Below, piece after piece: positions 42,358 through 51,446 of a stretch of DNA of 64,000 bases. The DNA is taken from assembly GCA_023415825.1 (NCBI GenBank), contig JAEZJF010000022.1, forward strand, positions 496,001 to 560,000. Reading direction: 5' to 3'. Source of the DNA: Bacillota bacterium. GTDB taxonomy: Bacteria > Bacillota > Clostridia > DSM-8532. A program made the position numbers and the translations under genes. The notes beneath the pieces are model-generated. The model saw only the letters and a program-made list of their open reading frames with translations. It did not search any database and was not told the origin of the DNA. The number at the start of each line of letters is the position of its first letter. Position 1 is the stretch's first letter.

Positions 42358-43469
42358 TCCTCCACCGCCAATTCAATCACCTTGGAAATGACTTGTTCAA
42401 AGGACATTCCGACTTCTTTAAGCATATTGGGAAAACGGCTGTGGGAAGTGAAGCCGGGAATGGTGTTGACCTCGTTGAACACGATCTTGCCGGAAGTGGT
42501 GAGAAACATATCAACCCGCGCAAAACCGCGACATCCCAACGCCTTGTAGATAGTCTGGGCTATCTGTTTAATCTCCTCGGCCTTTGCTTTGGGTATTCTC
42601 GCGGGAACATGGATGGCAGAGGTTTTCAGTGTATACTTTTCCGTAAAGTCGAAGAAGCCTTCCGAAAGCTCGATCTCGTCTATTTCACCCACGGTCAGAT
42701 CATCGTTGCCCAGAACGGCGCACCCTACTTCAAACCCGGTAATGCTTTCTTCAACGATAACCTGTTCGTCATATTCAAAGGCCAGCTTAATTGCGGAAGG
42801 AAGATCATGGCGGTCAAGTACCTTTGTGATGCCATAAGAGGAACCAGCCCTTACGGGCTTGACGAACAGTGGATAACCAAGGCTTTCAGCCTTAGTTAAA
42901 GCCTTTCCTACGTCTGAATTCTTTTCCAACACGAAAGAAGCGGGAACAGAAACCCCTGCCATATGGGCCAGCTTGTGCGCCCGGTCTTTGTCCATACAGA
43001 GTGCCGAGGCAAGTGTCCCGCAGCCTATCAACGGGATACCTGCTAGCTCAAATAGTCCCTGTACCGTACCATCCTCTCCGTTCTTCCCGTGGAGAACGGG
43101 GAAAACGGCATCAATTGAGATTTCTTCAACCAAACCGGAGCAACGGCCTTCCGACGGCTTACCTGAGAAAGCGGCTTCAATTGCTGCTTCTTCAACCTTG
43201 GTGGCGTGGAACACCAACAAATTATGTGAGGTGCGGTTTGGTGAGAGTGCTGCAGGAGTGCAGTCCGAGGGATTGCACCATGTATCCTTTGCAATTTTCT
43301 CAATATTGCCGACGAAGTGAAACCAATCACCTTGGGGCGAGATTCCAATCAGTATGGGTGTATATTTATCTTTCTCCATGTGACTTATCACAGAATGTGC
43401 AGACTCAAGGGATACGCTGTATTCTGGGGAACAGCCGCCAAATATGACAGCTACATTCAATTTTTTCAT
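42354..43469 (-). CDS. vanG: D-alanine--D-serine ligase, VanG type
   Basis: ATP-grasp ligase that makes D-Ala-D-Ser for peptidoglycan precursors with low vancomycin affinity; 371 residues. N-terminal VAVIFGGCSPEYSVSLESA, central PVLHGKNGEDGTVQGL, ATP-binding LFVKPVRAGSSYGI, and C-terminal FARVDMFLT and VFNEVNTIPGFTSHSR are all D-Ala ligase motifs. The specificity loop reads FTEKYTLKTSAIHVPARI, which fits the D-Ser group (VanG, VanC, VanE) rather than D-Lac ligases or housekeeping Ddl. The partners vanXY and vanT support this. The ribosome site is AAAGGA; an intrinsic terminator lies 25 nt before the start codon. Confidence 0.92.
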   Translation of the reverse strand: MKKLNVAVIFGGCSPEYSVSLESAHSVISHMEKDKYTPILIGISPQGDWFHFVGNIEKIAKDTWCNPSDCTPAALSPNRTSHNLLVFHATKVEEAAIEAAFSGKPSEGRCSGLVEEISIDAVFPVLHGKNGEDGTVQGLFELAGIPLIGCGTLASALCMDKDRAHKLAHMAGVSVPASFVLEKNSDVGKALTKAESLGYPLFVKPVRAGSSYGITKVLDRHDLPSAIKLAFEYDEQVIVEESITGFEVGCAVLGNDDLTVGEIDEIELSEGFFDFTEKYTLKTSAIHVPARIPKAKAEEIKQIAQTIYKALGCRGFARVDMFLTTSGKIVFNEVNTIPGFTSHSRFPNMLKEVGMSFEQVISKVIELAVEE

Positions 43470-43494
43470 TTGCTTTTTCCTTTCTCAACGGCAT

Positions 43495-43536
43495 AAAAAA
43501 CCCCGCTTTGTACGAATATATCGTACCAAAGCAGGG
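43495..43536 (-). terminator. strong intrinsic terminator in the vanG leader
   Basis: On the minus strand a 15-bp stem (CCCTGCTTTGGTACGA with TCGTACAAAGCGGGG, one bulged G) is followed by TTTTTT. It lies after vanS and ends 25 nt before the vanG ATG, leaving no room for a promoter between. Either vanG is normally starved of read-through, or the structure is an attenuator relieved under some condition. No clear VanR-type promoter was recognised in the 54 bp between the hairpin and vanS. Confidence 0.85.
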
Positions 43537-43589
43537 ACAGAAGTGTTTTCGGTTTATATGGGAGAAATCTGATTAATCCATGGCGGAAA

Positions 43590-44717
43590 TCATACGATTT
43601 TCTGACAGTCCAGTGGAAGCTTCACCGTAAATGTAATGCTCTCATTGGCACTTTCGGCCGTAATGGAGCCGCTATGAAGCTCGACGATCTCTTTTGCAAT
43701 AGCAAGACCAAGGCCAGCACCGCCGGTCGAAGTGGCACGGGAGGAGTCCAGCCGGAAAAACTGCTCGAAAATACGGCCCAGCTTCTCGGCGGGTATGGTT
43801 TTACCGTGGTTTCGGATGCATAGCGTAACATGGTCGTTACTCCGCCCCAAAGAAACGGAGATGATGCTTCTTGGATAACTATAATTGACAGCGTTGCGAA
43901 TGAGATTGTCAAATACACGCTCCAGCTTGGGAGGGTCGCAGATGATCTCTGTATCCGGATCAAGCTGCATATCCCAACGCAGCTCCTTCTCGGCCAGAAT
44001 CGGATTGAATTCAAAGGTTATCTGTTCCAGCATGCGGGTCAGGTTTACTGTCTCCGGCTCAAGGCTCAGGTGGGTCAGGCTGAATCGGGTGATGTCGAAA
44101 AACTCATTGATCAAGTCCTCCAACCGTTCCGCCTTATCCAGGGCAACGCCGGTATATTTTGCCCGAAGCTCCTGGGAAATCTGCGGTTCGTCCCGGAGCA
44201 GGGTCAGATAACCGATGACGCTGGTGAGGGGGGTTTTGAGGTCGTGGGCCAGGTAGACAATCAGGTCGTTTTTCCTCTGCTCTGCCTCTTTTGCAGCCAT
44301 TGTACTGCGGAGTGCCTGTTCCCGCACAAGGTTCAATTCATCTTGCACGTTTTTCATGGCTTCCGGCAGCACTATCGGCGTATCGGTAGGCTGGGCAAGC
44401 TGTTCGGAGGCGATCACGATTTCGTCCAGATAGCGAAGAGGCTTGGAGATGTAGTAATAGGTGATGAAAATCCATCCGATGAAGACAATAGCACCCGTCC
44501 ATAATAATATATACTCTTTGATCCATATCAGAATGTGATAGAGCGGGTTTGAGTCATACCATGTGAAGCTGGCAGAAATTCGCCACGCCAGCAGGACGAG
44601 CATAACAAATCCCACCGCAAATCCTATAAGCGTCAAAATATATTGCAGCAGAAGCTGGCTGGACATTTGACTGCGGCGTGTACGGCCTCGGTCCATCCGT
44701 TCCCTTCGATTATTCAA
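43590..44717 (-). CDS. vanS: VanS-type sensor histidine kinase
   Basis: Membrane kinase of 375 residues. Two membrane helices (~25-48 and ~72-95) flank a short outer loop (FTWYDSNPLYHILIW), followed by a HAMP-like linker. The phosphorylated His is in VYLAHDLKTPLTSVIGYL (~155-172); the ATP-binding boxes are LIRNAVNYS and GGAGLGLAIAKEIVELHSG. The small sensor loop matches VanS proteins of the D-Ser type. Its start overlaps the end of vanR by 8 bp; ATG 44696 is an alternative. It presumably activates VanR when glycopeptide or envelope damage is sensed. Confidence 0.9.
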   Translation of the reverse strand: MNNRRERMDRGRTRRSQMSSQLLLQYILTLIGFAVGFVMLVLLAWRISASFTWYDSNPLYHILIWIKEYILLWTGAIVFIGWIFITYYYISKPLRYLDEIVIASEQLAQPTDTPIVLPEAMKNVQDELNLVREQALRSTMAAKEAEQRKNDLIVYLAHDLKTPLTSVIGYLTLLRDEPQISQELRAKYTGVALDKAERLEDLINEFFDITRFSLTHLSLEPETVNLTRMLEQITFEFNPILAEKELRWDMQLDPDTEIICDPPKLERVFDNLIRNAVNYSYPRSIISVSLGRSNDHVTLCIRNHGKTIPAEKLGRIFEQFFRLDSSRATSTGGAGLGLAIAKEIVELHSGSITAESANESITFTVKLPLDCQKIV

Positions 44718-45405
44718 TGGTATAACCCACCCCCCAAACGGTTTTTATAAACTTCGGCTTTCGGTTCGGCTCGTGCATCTTTTCACGAAGCCTTGCGATA
44801 TGAGCCATTACAGTGTTATTATTATCAAGATATTTTTCTCCCCAAACAGCCTCGAACAGCTCCTCCGATGAGACAACCTTACCATGTTGCTCGCAGAGAT
44901 ACCAAAGAATGTTGAATTCTATAGGTGTCAGAGGTAGTTCTTCTCCATACAGCGTGCACTTATGGCTGTCCTGACAGATGTAAAGGCCGGAAAAATCGTA
45001 CTCGACTCTATCTGGCACGGCCGTTTCCGGTGCGTTATACCGGGTATAACGCCTAAGCTGCGTTTTCACCCGGGCAACCAGCTCCAACGGATTGAACGGC
45101 TTGGTTATATAATCATCAGCGCCCAAGGTCAAACCCATGATTTTGTCCATATCCTCCACCTTGGCGGTCAGCATGATGATTGGGAATAAATGCTTCTCCC
45201 TGATTCTCTGGCAAAGCGTGAAGCCGTCCATATCCGGCAGCATCACATCCAGTACTGCAAGGCTCAAGGGCACGCTCTCCACGCACGCAAGCGCGTCCGA
45301 TGCATTGTAACACTTGAAAACCTTGTAATTCTCGTTCCGTAGATATACCTCAACAAGATCTGCGATCTCTCGCTCGTCATCTACAAGAAGGATGTTATCG
45401 TTCAT
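44710..45405 (-). CDS. vanR: VanR-type response regulator
   Basis: OmpR-family regulator of 231 residues. Receiver: VDDEREIADLVEVYLRNENY, phosphorylated Asp in AVLDVMLPDMDG, TAKVEDMDKIMGLTLGADDY and ITKPFNPLELVARV. Output winged helix: LTPIEFNILWYLCEQHGKVV and KTVWGVGYTIE. The sequence is close to the VanR pattern. It heads the cluster from a good promoter (45483-45511). It is divergent from ileS and its T-box leader. Confidence 0.92.
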   Translation of the reverse strand: MNDNILLVDDEREIADLVEVYLRNENYKVFKCYNASDALACVESVPLSLAVLDVMLPDMDGFTLCQRIREKHLFPIIMLTAKVEDMDKIMGLTLGADDYITKPFNPLELVARVKTQLRRYTRYNAPETAVPDRVEYDFSGLYICQDSHKCTLYGEELPLTPIEFNILWYLCEQHGKVVSSEELFEAVWGEKYLDNNNTVMAHIARLREKMHEPNRKPKFIKTVWGVGYTIE

Positions 45406-45482
45406 AGACTGGTACTCCTATACAACAAAGTAGAGGATAGCTTTTTTCGTCCATCCTCCGGTTTTTGAGCTTTATATAGACC

Positions 45483-45511
45483 ATTATATTTTGCCAGCTC
45501 AAATTAAACAA
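45483..45511 (-). promoter_or_regulatory. promoter of the van cluster
   Basis: Read leftward: TTGTTT (complement of 45506-45511), 17-bp spacer, TATAAT (complement of 45483-45488), 78 bp before vanR. The transcript leader contains a small GAGGAT/ATCCTC hairpin (45433-45458). Confidence 0.65.
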
Positions 45512-45541
45512 GGCTGTATGGAGAGAATTAGTGGCTAAACC

Positions 45542-45571
45542 TTGACACAGGAAGGTTGCAGGGCATATAAT
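45542..45571 (+). promoter_or_regulatory. promoter of the ileS T-box transcript
   Basis: TTGACA at 45542-45547 and TATAAT at 45566-45571 with an 18-bp spacer. Both hexamers match consensus exactly, and the site lies directly upstream of the T-box leader. Confidence 0.85.
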
Positions 45572-45604
45572 TTCTTCATAGGTCGTAAAATATGACTATA
45601 AATG

Positions 45605-45868
45605 CAATGAACGGACGAGTAGGATTCAACTTCAGGCCGATAAGAGAGCGGGAATAGGTGAGAGCCCGTAGGTTCAAGGGAATCTGAAGATCAGCCGCGA
45701 GCAGCAGCCCCAAAAGGCAGGATTTTGAGCCAGCCCTAATAAGGTGAGCCGGAGGAGGACCGTTATTCCTTTTAAGTGGCAGCTAAGAAGGTAATGCCTT
45801 CAAAAGCTGTAATTTGGGTGGTACCGCGGAAAGCAGCCTTTCGTCCCATACAAGGATGGAGGGCTTTT
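45605..45868 (+). promoter_or_regulatory. T-box riboswitch controlling ileS
   Basis: Leader RNA that senses uncharged tRNA-Ile. The T-box itself is TGGGTGGTACCGCGG (45814-45828). It is followed by a terminator whose stem pairs GCCTTTCGTCC (45836-45846) with GGATGGAGGGC (45854-45864) and ends in TTTT. Upstream, Stem I can be drawn from CTTCAG near 45630 to CTGAAG near 45684, with the inner CGGG/CCCG helix. An ATC isoleucine codon lies on the 3' side of Stem I (45682-45684), a candidate specifier, with a second ATC at 45690. Which ATC is used was not resolved. Confidence 0.93.
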
Positions 45869-45940
45869 GTGTTGCTTTATATTAACTTACTAAGGGACAA
45901 TTAAATATTCAGTCCCCATATTAGAGAGGAATGAGATAAC

Positions 45941-48727
45941 ATGTCAGTCGATTACGGCAAGACACTCAATCTGCCAAAGACCGATTTTCCCATGCGAGGC
46001 GGTCTTCCTGAAAAAGAGCCTCAAATGCTTCAAGCATGGCGTGAAAAAGATCTTTATAAAAAGCGTTTGGATCGCAACAGACTTAAGGGTAAGAAGTTTG
46101 TGCTCCATGACGGCCCGCCCTATGCCAACGGCGGTATTCATCTGGGAACCGCCCTCAATAAGGTTCTCAAGGATATCATTATAAGATACTACGATATGAA
46201 GGGCTATTTTGCACCCTATGTTCCCGGCTGGGATACCCACGGGCTTCCAACCGAACAAAAGGCTATTAAGGAAAAAGGCTTGAACCGCCATGAGGTAGGA
46301 CCGGTTGTATTCCGTCAAGCGTGTGAAGAGATTGCCAGAAAGTATCTTGACGTTCAACGTGAGTCCTTTAAGCGCCTTGGCGTCATGGGTGACTGGGAAC
46401 ATCCGTATATCACATTGGAGCCTAAGTTTGAAGCCAAACAGATCGAGGTCTTTGGTGAGATGGCTAAATTGGGCTGTATCTATAAGGGTATGCGCCCCGT
46501 TTATTGGTGCCCTTCTTGCGAGACAGCGCTGGCCGAGGCTGAAATTGAGTATCAGGAGGACCATGGTAACTCTATCTATGTCAAATTCCCCGTGAAGGAT
46601 GAAAAGGGCAAGCTAAAAGGAATCGTAGACACCCTTGACAGCCTTTATGTGGTTATCTGGACCACTACCACCTGGACGCTTCCCGGCAACCTGGCGATCT
46701 CTTTAAACCCTGAATTTGTCTATGTGGTTGTAGAAGCAAATGGTGAACGTTTGATCTTGGCCAAGGAATTGGTTGAAAGCGTCATGAAAACTGCTCAAAT
46801 AAGTGAATATAAAACCCTTGGCGAAATAACGGGCAGTGAACTGGAATATATGGTTTGCTCCCATCCCTTCCTTGACCGCGACTCCCTTGTTATCGTAGGG
46901 GATCACGTTACACTGGAAGCCGGTACGGGCTGTGTTCATACCGCTCCCGGTCATGGCGCCGAGGACTTTGATGTCTGCAAGAAATACCCTGAAATCGGTA
47001 TCGTCGTTCCTGTGGACGATAAGGGCCACCTCACAAAAGATGCAGGCCCATTTGCAGGTATGTACTATAAAGCGTCCAATAAAGCTATATTGCAGGAACT
47101 CAAGAATCGCAATCTTCTTCTTGCAGAAGAGCCTATTGCTCACCAATATCCCCATTGCTGGCGTTGTAAGGACCCCATTATCTATAGAGCGACCGAGCAG
47201 TGGTTCATATCCATTGACAAATTTAGAAAACAGGCTCTGGATGCTATTAAAGAAGTACGCTGGATTCCCGGCTGGGGTGAGGAGCGTATTACCAAGATGG
47301 TGGAGGATCGCGGTGACTGGTGTATCTCCAGACAGCGTATCTGGGGATTGCCCATTCCCATTTTCTATTGTAAGGATTGTGGCAAGGAGATCATTAACGA
47401 AGAAACCATAAATGCCATAAAGACCTTGTTTGAAAAAGAAGGCTCCAATGCCTGGTTTAAATATGAGGCTTCCGAGATTCTGCCCGAGGGCTTTACCTGC
47501 GAGTGCGGCGGTACCGGATTCAAAAAAGAGACCGATATCATGGATGTCTGGTTTGACTCAGGCTCAAGTCATATTGCAGTAGCAGAAGCCAATCCCGAGC
47601 TGGGATGGCCTGTAGATATGTATCTGGAAGGCAGCGACCAGCACAGAGGCTGGTTCCAGTCCTCGCTCTTAACGGCTACGGCGGTAAAGGGCAAGGCTCC
47701 TTATCGCCAGGTTCTGACCCATGGCTATGTGGTTGACGGTCAAGGCCGTAAAATGAGTAAATCATTGGGCAACGGTATTGATCCTTTGGATATCTGCAAC
47801 CAGTACGGTGCTGATATTCTCAGGCTTTGGGTGGCATCCAGCGATTACAAGGTGGATATCCGTATTTCCAATGATATTTTAAAGCAACTGTCGGAAAGCT
47901 ATAGAAAGATCCGTAATACGGCGCGCTTCATCCTGGGCAATATCTTTGATTTTGATCCCGGCAAGGACAGTGTGGCTTACAATGAGATGGATGAGCTGGA
48001 TGAGCTGGATCAGTGGGCTCTTTTAAAGCTAAATCAACTGGTGGCAAAAATAGAGAAAGCTTACACTGAATATGAATTCCATACCATGATTCACTCCATC
48101 CATAACTTCTGTGTCGTAGATATGAGTAATTTTTACCTTGATGTGACCAAGGACAGGATGTATGCCTCCAAGCCGGATGATAAGGCTCGCCGCGCCGGAC
48201 AGACTGCCATGTTCATTATTCTCGACACCCTTACAAGGCTTCTGGCACCCGTTCTTACTTTCACTGCCGATGAGATTTGGCAGTACCTGCCCCATGGCAA
48301 GGACGATAACGCTGAGAGTGTCATGCTTAATGATTGGCCAACCGTTAAGCCGGAGTATGACAATGAAGCCCTGGAGCATAAGTGGGAGCGTATTCTGGAG
48401 GTACGGGACAGTGTATTAAAGGCTTTGGAAGAAGCCAGAAACAAGAAACTCATTGGTCAATCCCTACAGGCCAAGGTAGTTTTAAAAGCGAACGGTGACC
48501 TTTATGAATTCCTTCAGAGAAATAGAGAGCTTCTGCCCACTGTCTTCATTACCTCGCAGGTTGAGGTGCTTGAAGGAAATAACAGTGAACTTGAGGTGGA
48601 GATCCAGCTTGCCGAGGGTGAAAAATGTGAGCGCTGCTGGATTTATTCTGGAACAATAGGTCACAGCCACGAGCATCCGACGCTCTGTAACCGTTGCAGT
48701 GGAACATTAGAAGCGAAGGATGCGTAA
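45941..48727 (+). CDS. ileS: isoleucyl-tRNA synthetase
   Basis: Attaches isoleucine to tRNA-Ile in the cytoplasm; 928 residues, the normal bacterial length. The class I motifs are PPYANGGIHLGTALNK (HIGH, ~60-75) and KMSKSLGNGIDP (KMSKS, ~605). The editing domain (WTTTTWTLPGNLAI, HTAPGHGAEDF) is intact. A C-terminal zinc site is present (CERCWIYSG and CNRCSG). An AGAGAGGA ribosome site precedes ATG 45941. Expression is controlled by the T-box leader, and the gene is closed by a terminator at 48765. Divergent from the van cluster. Confidence 0.97.
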   Translation: MSVDYGKTLNLPKTDFPMRGGLPEKEPQMLQAWREKDLYKKRLDRNRLKGKKFVLHDGPPYANGGIHLGTALNKVLKDIIIRYYDMKGYFAPYVPGWDTHGLPTEQKAIKEKGLNRHEVGPVVFRQACEEIARKYLDVQRESFKRLGVMGDWEHPYITLEPKFEAKQIEVFGEMAKLGCIYKGMRPVYWCPSCETALAEAEIEYQEDHGNSIYVKFPVKDEKGKLKGIVDTLDSLYVVIWTTTTWTLPGNLAISLNPEFVYVVVEANGERLILAKELVESVMKTAQISEYKTLGEITGSELEYMVCSHPFLDRDSLVIVGDHVTLEAGTGCVHTAPGHGAEDFDVCKKYPEIGIVVPVDDKGHLTKDAGPFAGMYYKASNKAILQELKNRNLLLAEEPIAHQYPHCWRCKDPIIYRATEQWFISIDKFRKQALDAIKEVRWIPGWGEERITKMVEDRGDWCISRQRIWGLPIPIFYCKDCGKEIINEETINAIKTLFEKEGSNAWFKYEASEILPEGFTCECGGTGFKKETDIMDVWFDSGSSHIAVAEANPELGWPVDMYLEGSDQHRGWFQSSLLTATAVKGKAPYRQVLTHGYVVDGQGRKMSKSLGNGIDPLDICNQYGADILRLWVASSDYKVDIRISNDILKQLSESYRKIRNTARFILGNIFDFDPGKDSVAYNEMDELDELDQWALLKLNQLVAKIEKAYTEYEFHTMIHSIHNFCVVDMSNFYLDVTKDRMYASKPDDKARRAGQTAMFIILDTLTRLLAPVLTFTADEIWQYLPHGKDDNAESVMLNDWPTVKPEYDNEALEHKWERILEVRDSVLKALEEARNKKLIGQSLQAKVVLKANGDLYEFLQRNRELLPTVFITSQVEVLEGNNSELEVEIQLAEGEKCERCWIYSGTIGHSHEHPTLCNRCSGTLEAKDA

Positions 48728-48764
48728 TGGGCCGCTCAAAGCTTGTTAATTCGTAATATGAGGC

Positions 48765-48818
48765 AGAGGGGCAGTTGTTATGGATTCCTAAAAAGAGATA
48801 CGTAATAACTGCCCCTCT
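48765..48818 (+). terminator. terminator after ileS
   Basis: AGAGGGGCAGTTGTTA (48765-48780) pairs with TAATAACTGCCCCTCT (48803-48818) with one mismatch. The downstream T-tract is short (CTTATT), so it may also act as an mRNA-stabilising end. Confidence 0.7.
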
Positions 48819-48844
48819 CTTATTGATCATCAAAGGGGAAAGAG

Positions 48845-50323
48845 ATGAGAACTCTGGATAAAATAACGAGTGGTACTCATCGACTTAAAAGAATACTCAT
48901 TTGGTTTTTGATCATATGGCTGGGTCTGGTTTTGCTGATGAATCTGGGCTTTTTAGCGTATAGCAGGGGGATTCTTTATCTTGTGCCTGCATTTTTATTT
49001 TTCTGCGGATTAAATTGTCTTAAGTTCTATAACCCAATAAATGACCTGCAGTGGATTTTTTTCCTTTTCATTCTGTCTTTTTTCACAAAGCTCATTGTTT
49101 CTCTCCTGATTCAAACCTCGGCCATTTCAGACTTTAAGGTCATGAATGATGCTGCCATCAGCTTTTCACAGCAAGATTATACATTCAGTCAGAGTACCTA
49201 TTTTACCCGTTGGGCTTACCAAACCGGATATGTGAGCTATGCAGGTATCGTCTATCAGCTCTTTGGCGAAAACCAACTGGTTTTGAAAGCGCTTAACTGC
49301 TTATTCATGGCAGGGGTAAACGTGATGGTTTACTTAATGGCAAAGAGAATAGCCTCCGAAAAAGCAGCACGTTTTATGGCGATTCTTTATTTGTGCTACC
49401 CTGCCAATCTTTTTCTTACTCCTGTTCTGACCAACCAGCACCTTTCGCTGTTTTTGCTTTACCTAGGGATTAATATTTATCTTAAGTACCCGCAAAGGGC
49501 GTGGGGATTGGTTTGTGCTGGTATGGTAACGGCACTGAGCAAAGTCATACGCCCCGACGCCATAATCTTTATCGCATCGGTCTTATTTGTAGGATTCTTT
49601 GATTGCATGCAGAAAATTAAGGATAAAGCAAATCTCTTTTTAAGCATAAAAAGAGTGGCTTGCTTCATTTTAGCGTATGCATTAATGCTCAATATGGTAA
49701 GCGGTTTGGTCAAAGTAAGCGGTATCAATCCAAATGGACTTGAGAATAAGGACCCATTATGGAAGTTCGTCGTGGGTCTTAATCATAATACTTACGGAGT
49801 TTTTTCAGAGGCTGATTATGATCGTTATTTTAAAATCGAGAATGATGAATTGAGGAAAGATGAGGAGCTGAAGGCTATAAAAAGCCGAGTATTCAACATC
49901 AAGCTTCCCGTTACTTTTATAGTCAAACAAGGCTTATTATGGGCTGATTTTGAGGATACCTACTGGGGCTTCCATCAATTGTATTCATATGATAATGAAG
50001 CCAGCAAGCTGAGCCTGCCGCCTGGGAGTCTTTTAGAGGCTTTTAGGCGCTTTGATAAGGGATATTATATACTTATTCTGGGCATGCTGGGTGTTTCTCT
50101 TTACAGCCTTTTGAAAAAAAAGCGTGAAGAAGAATCTATGAGTTTAGCTGTTTTATTGTTTGTTATCCTGTTTTTTGTATTCGTATCAGTCTATACATTG
50201 ATTGAGGTTCAAGTGCGCTATCGCTATCTTATAATGCCGATTCTATTCGTATTGGCAGCAATGGGATATGATAAGGTGGGAGGACGATTTCCATTTAAAA
50301 AAAGGAGTTCAATGAAACATTGA
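48845..50323 (+). CDS. GT39-like integral membrane glycosyltransferase
   Basis: Polytopic membrane protein of 492 residues with roughly 11-12 helices. It resembles the PMT/ArnT-like (GT39/GT83) fold, which transfers sugars from polyprenyl phosphate to surface acceptors. The first outer loop carries acidic residues (SDFKVMNDAAISFSQQDY), where the catalytic Asp is expected. NCLFMAGVNVMVYLMAKRIA and AILYLCYPANLFLTPVLTNQ are typical inner helices. KVIRPDAIIF is a conserved cytoplasmic-turn pattern. The C-terminal YTLIEVQVRYRYLIMPILFV also fits. The substrate is unknown. GGGGAAAGAG precedes the ATG. It stands alone between ileS and the M42 genes. Confidence 0.75.
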   Translation: MRTLDKITSGTHRLKRILIWFLIIWLGLVLLMNLGFLAYSRGILYLVPAFLFFCGLNCLKFYNPINDLQWIFFLFILSFFTKLIVSLLIQTSAISDFKVMNDAAISFSQQDYTFSQSTYFTRWAYQTGYVSYAGIVYQLFGENQLVLKALNCLFMAGVNVMVYLMAKRIASEKAARFMAILYLCYPANLFLTPVLTNQHLSLFLLYLGINIYLKYPQRAWGLVCAGMVTALSKVIRPDAIIFIASVLFVGFFDCMQKIKDKANLFLSIKRVACFILAYALMLNMVSGLVKVSGINPNGLENKDPLWKFVVGLNHNTYGVFSEADYDRYFKIENDELRKDEELKAIKSRVFNIKLPVTFIVKQGLLWADFEDTYWGFHQLYSYDNEASKLSLPPGSLLEAFRRFDKGYYILILGMLGVSLYSLLKKKREEESMSLAVLLFVILFFVFVSVYTLIEVQVRYRYLIMPILFVLAAMGYDKVGGRFPFKKRSSMKH

Positions 50324-50414
50324 GATTTTTCAATGTAAGAAATTTTATTAAAATGATATAATAAGAAAGCTTTTATTTTTTATGATAATAGGTGGTCAAC
50401 AGTGGAGGTGTTTT

Positions 50415-51446
50415 ATGATGGATTGCGGCGAGCTTTTAAAAAAGCTTGGCAGCATGAGTGCTGTCACAGGCAGAGAGAATATGGCGACCGAAAAGATTGC
50501 CGAGCTTTTTCGGGAGTACTGTGACGAGGTTTCCGTTGATGCTTTTTATAATGTCATTGGCCTGAAAAAAGGTCAGGCCCAAAATCCTGGAAGTGTTTTA
50601 GTGACAGCTCATTATGATGAAATTGGACTTATTGTCACAGGTATAGAGGAAAGCGGGTTCTTGCGTTTTTCGGCTGCTGGTGGAGTGGACCCCAAGGTCA
50701 TCGGTGCCATGGAAGTCACTGTCCATGGAAAGGAAGACCTGTTTGGCGTCATTGGTGCAAAGCCCCCTCACTTAATTTCCCCCGAGGATGCTGACAAGGC
50801 TGTTAAGATGGAAGACATGCGTATCGATATAGGCTTTGATGGTCCAAAAGCCCGGGAACTGGTGACGGTTGGAGATATGGTATCCTTCCGAAATCCTGCC
50901 CAGGAGCTTTTAAACAGGCGTCTAGCCGGTAAGAGCATGGATAACCGCAGCGGTGTCGCCTCCCTTATTGAAATACTAAAGGAGCTTAAAAAGCTCCGCC
51001 ACGACGATGATGTCTATGTGGTGGCAACTGTTCAGGAGGAATTGGGACTCATTGGTGCTTTTTGCACCACCTATAATATCAAGGCTGATCTGGGCATTGT
51101 CATTGATGTCTGCCATGGGGATATGCCCGACACGCCCAGTGATGAAACCTTCCCGTTGGGCAAGGGTGTCGCTATTGCTGTAGGGCCTATCTTGAACCGC
51201 AAACATACCAGGGCCTGCATCAAGCTGGCTAAAGATGAGAAAATCACCCATCAGATAGATCCCGAGGCAGGAGATACAGGAACGGAAGCGGCTGTACATG
51301 CCGTAGCCCGTGAAGGCATTCCTGTTATTTTACTGTCTATTCCGTCTAAATATATGCATACTACTGTTGAAATGGTTTCAGTGGACGATGTCATAGCTAC
51401 GGGCAGGCTTGCGGCACGATACATTGCAGGGAGGGTGAAAGAATGA
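50415..51446 (+). CDS. M42-family aminopeptidase, copy 1
   Basis: Cytoplasmic metal-dependent aminopeptidase, 343 residues, of the kind that forms large tetrahedral assemblies. Metal and catalytic motifs in order: TAHYDEIGLIVTG (His, Asp), SMDNRSGVASLIE (Asp), VATVQEELGLIGA (Glu-Glu), VIDVCHGD (Asp) and SKYMHTTVE (His). The first motif has AHYDE where the other two copies have AHMDE. ATG 50415 has GGAGGTG upstream. It overlaps copy 2 by 4 bp. Three consecutive M42 genes suggest mixed complexes with different residue preferences, as reported for TET peptidases. Confidence 0.88.
   Translation: MMDCGELLKKLGSMSAVTGRENMATEKIAELFREYCDEVSVDAFYNVIGLKKGQAQNPGSVLVTAHYDEIGLIVTGIEESGFLRFSAAGGVDPKVIGAMEVTVHGKEDLFGVIGAKPPHLISPEDADKAVKMEDMRIDIGFDGPKARELVTVGDMVSFRNPAQELLNRRLAGKSMDNRSGVASLIEILKELKKLRHDDDVYVVATVQEELGLIGAFCTTYNIKADLGIVIDVCHGDMPDTPSDETFPLGKGVAIAVGPILNRKHTRACIKLAKDEKITHQIDPEAGDTGTEAAVHAVAREGIPVILLSIPSKYMHTTVEMVSVDDVIATGRLAARYIAGRVKE

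Noticed and set aside
45814..45868. Possible tRNA or small RNA near GGTGGTACCGCGG
   Set aside because: This is the conserved T-box and its terminator, not a tRNA.
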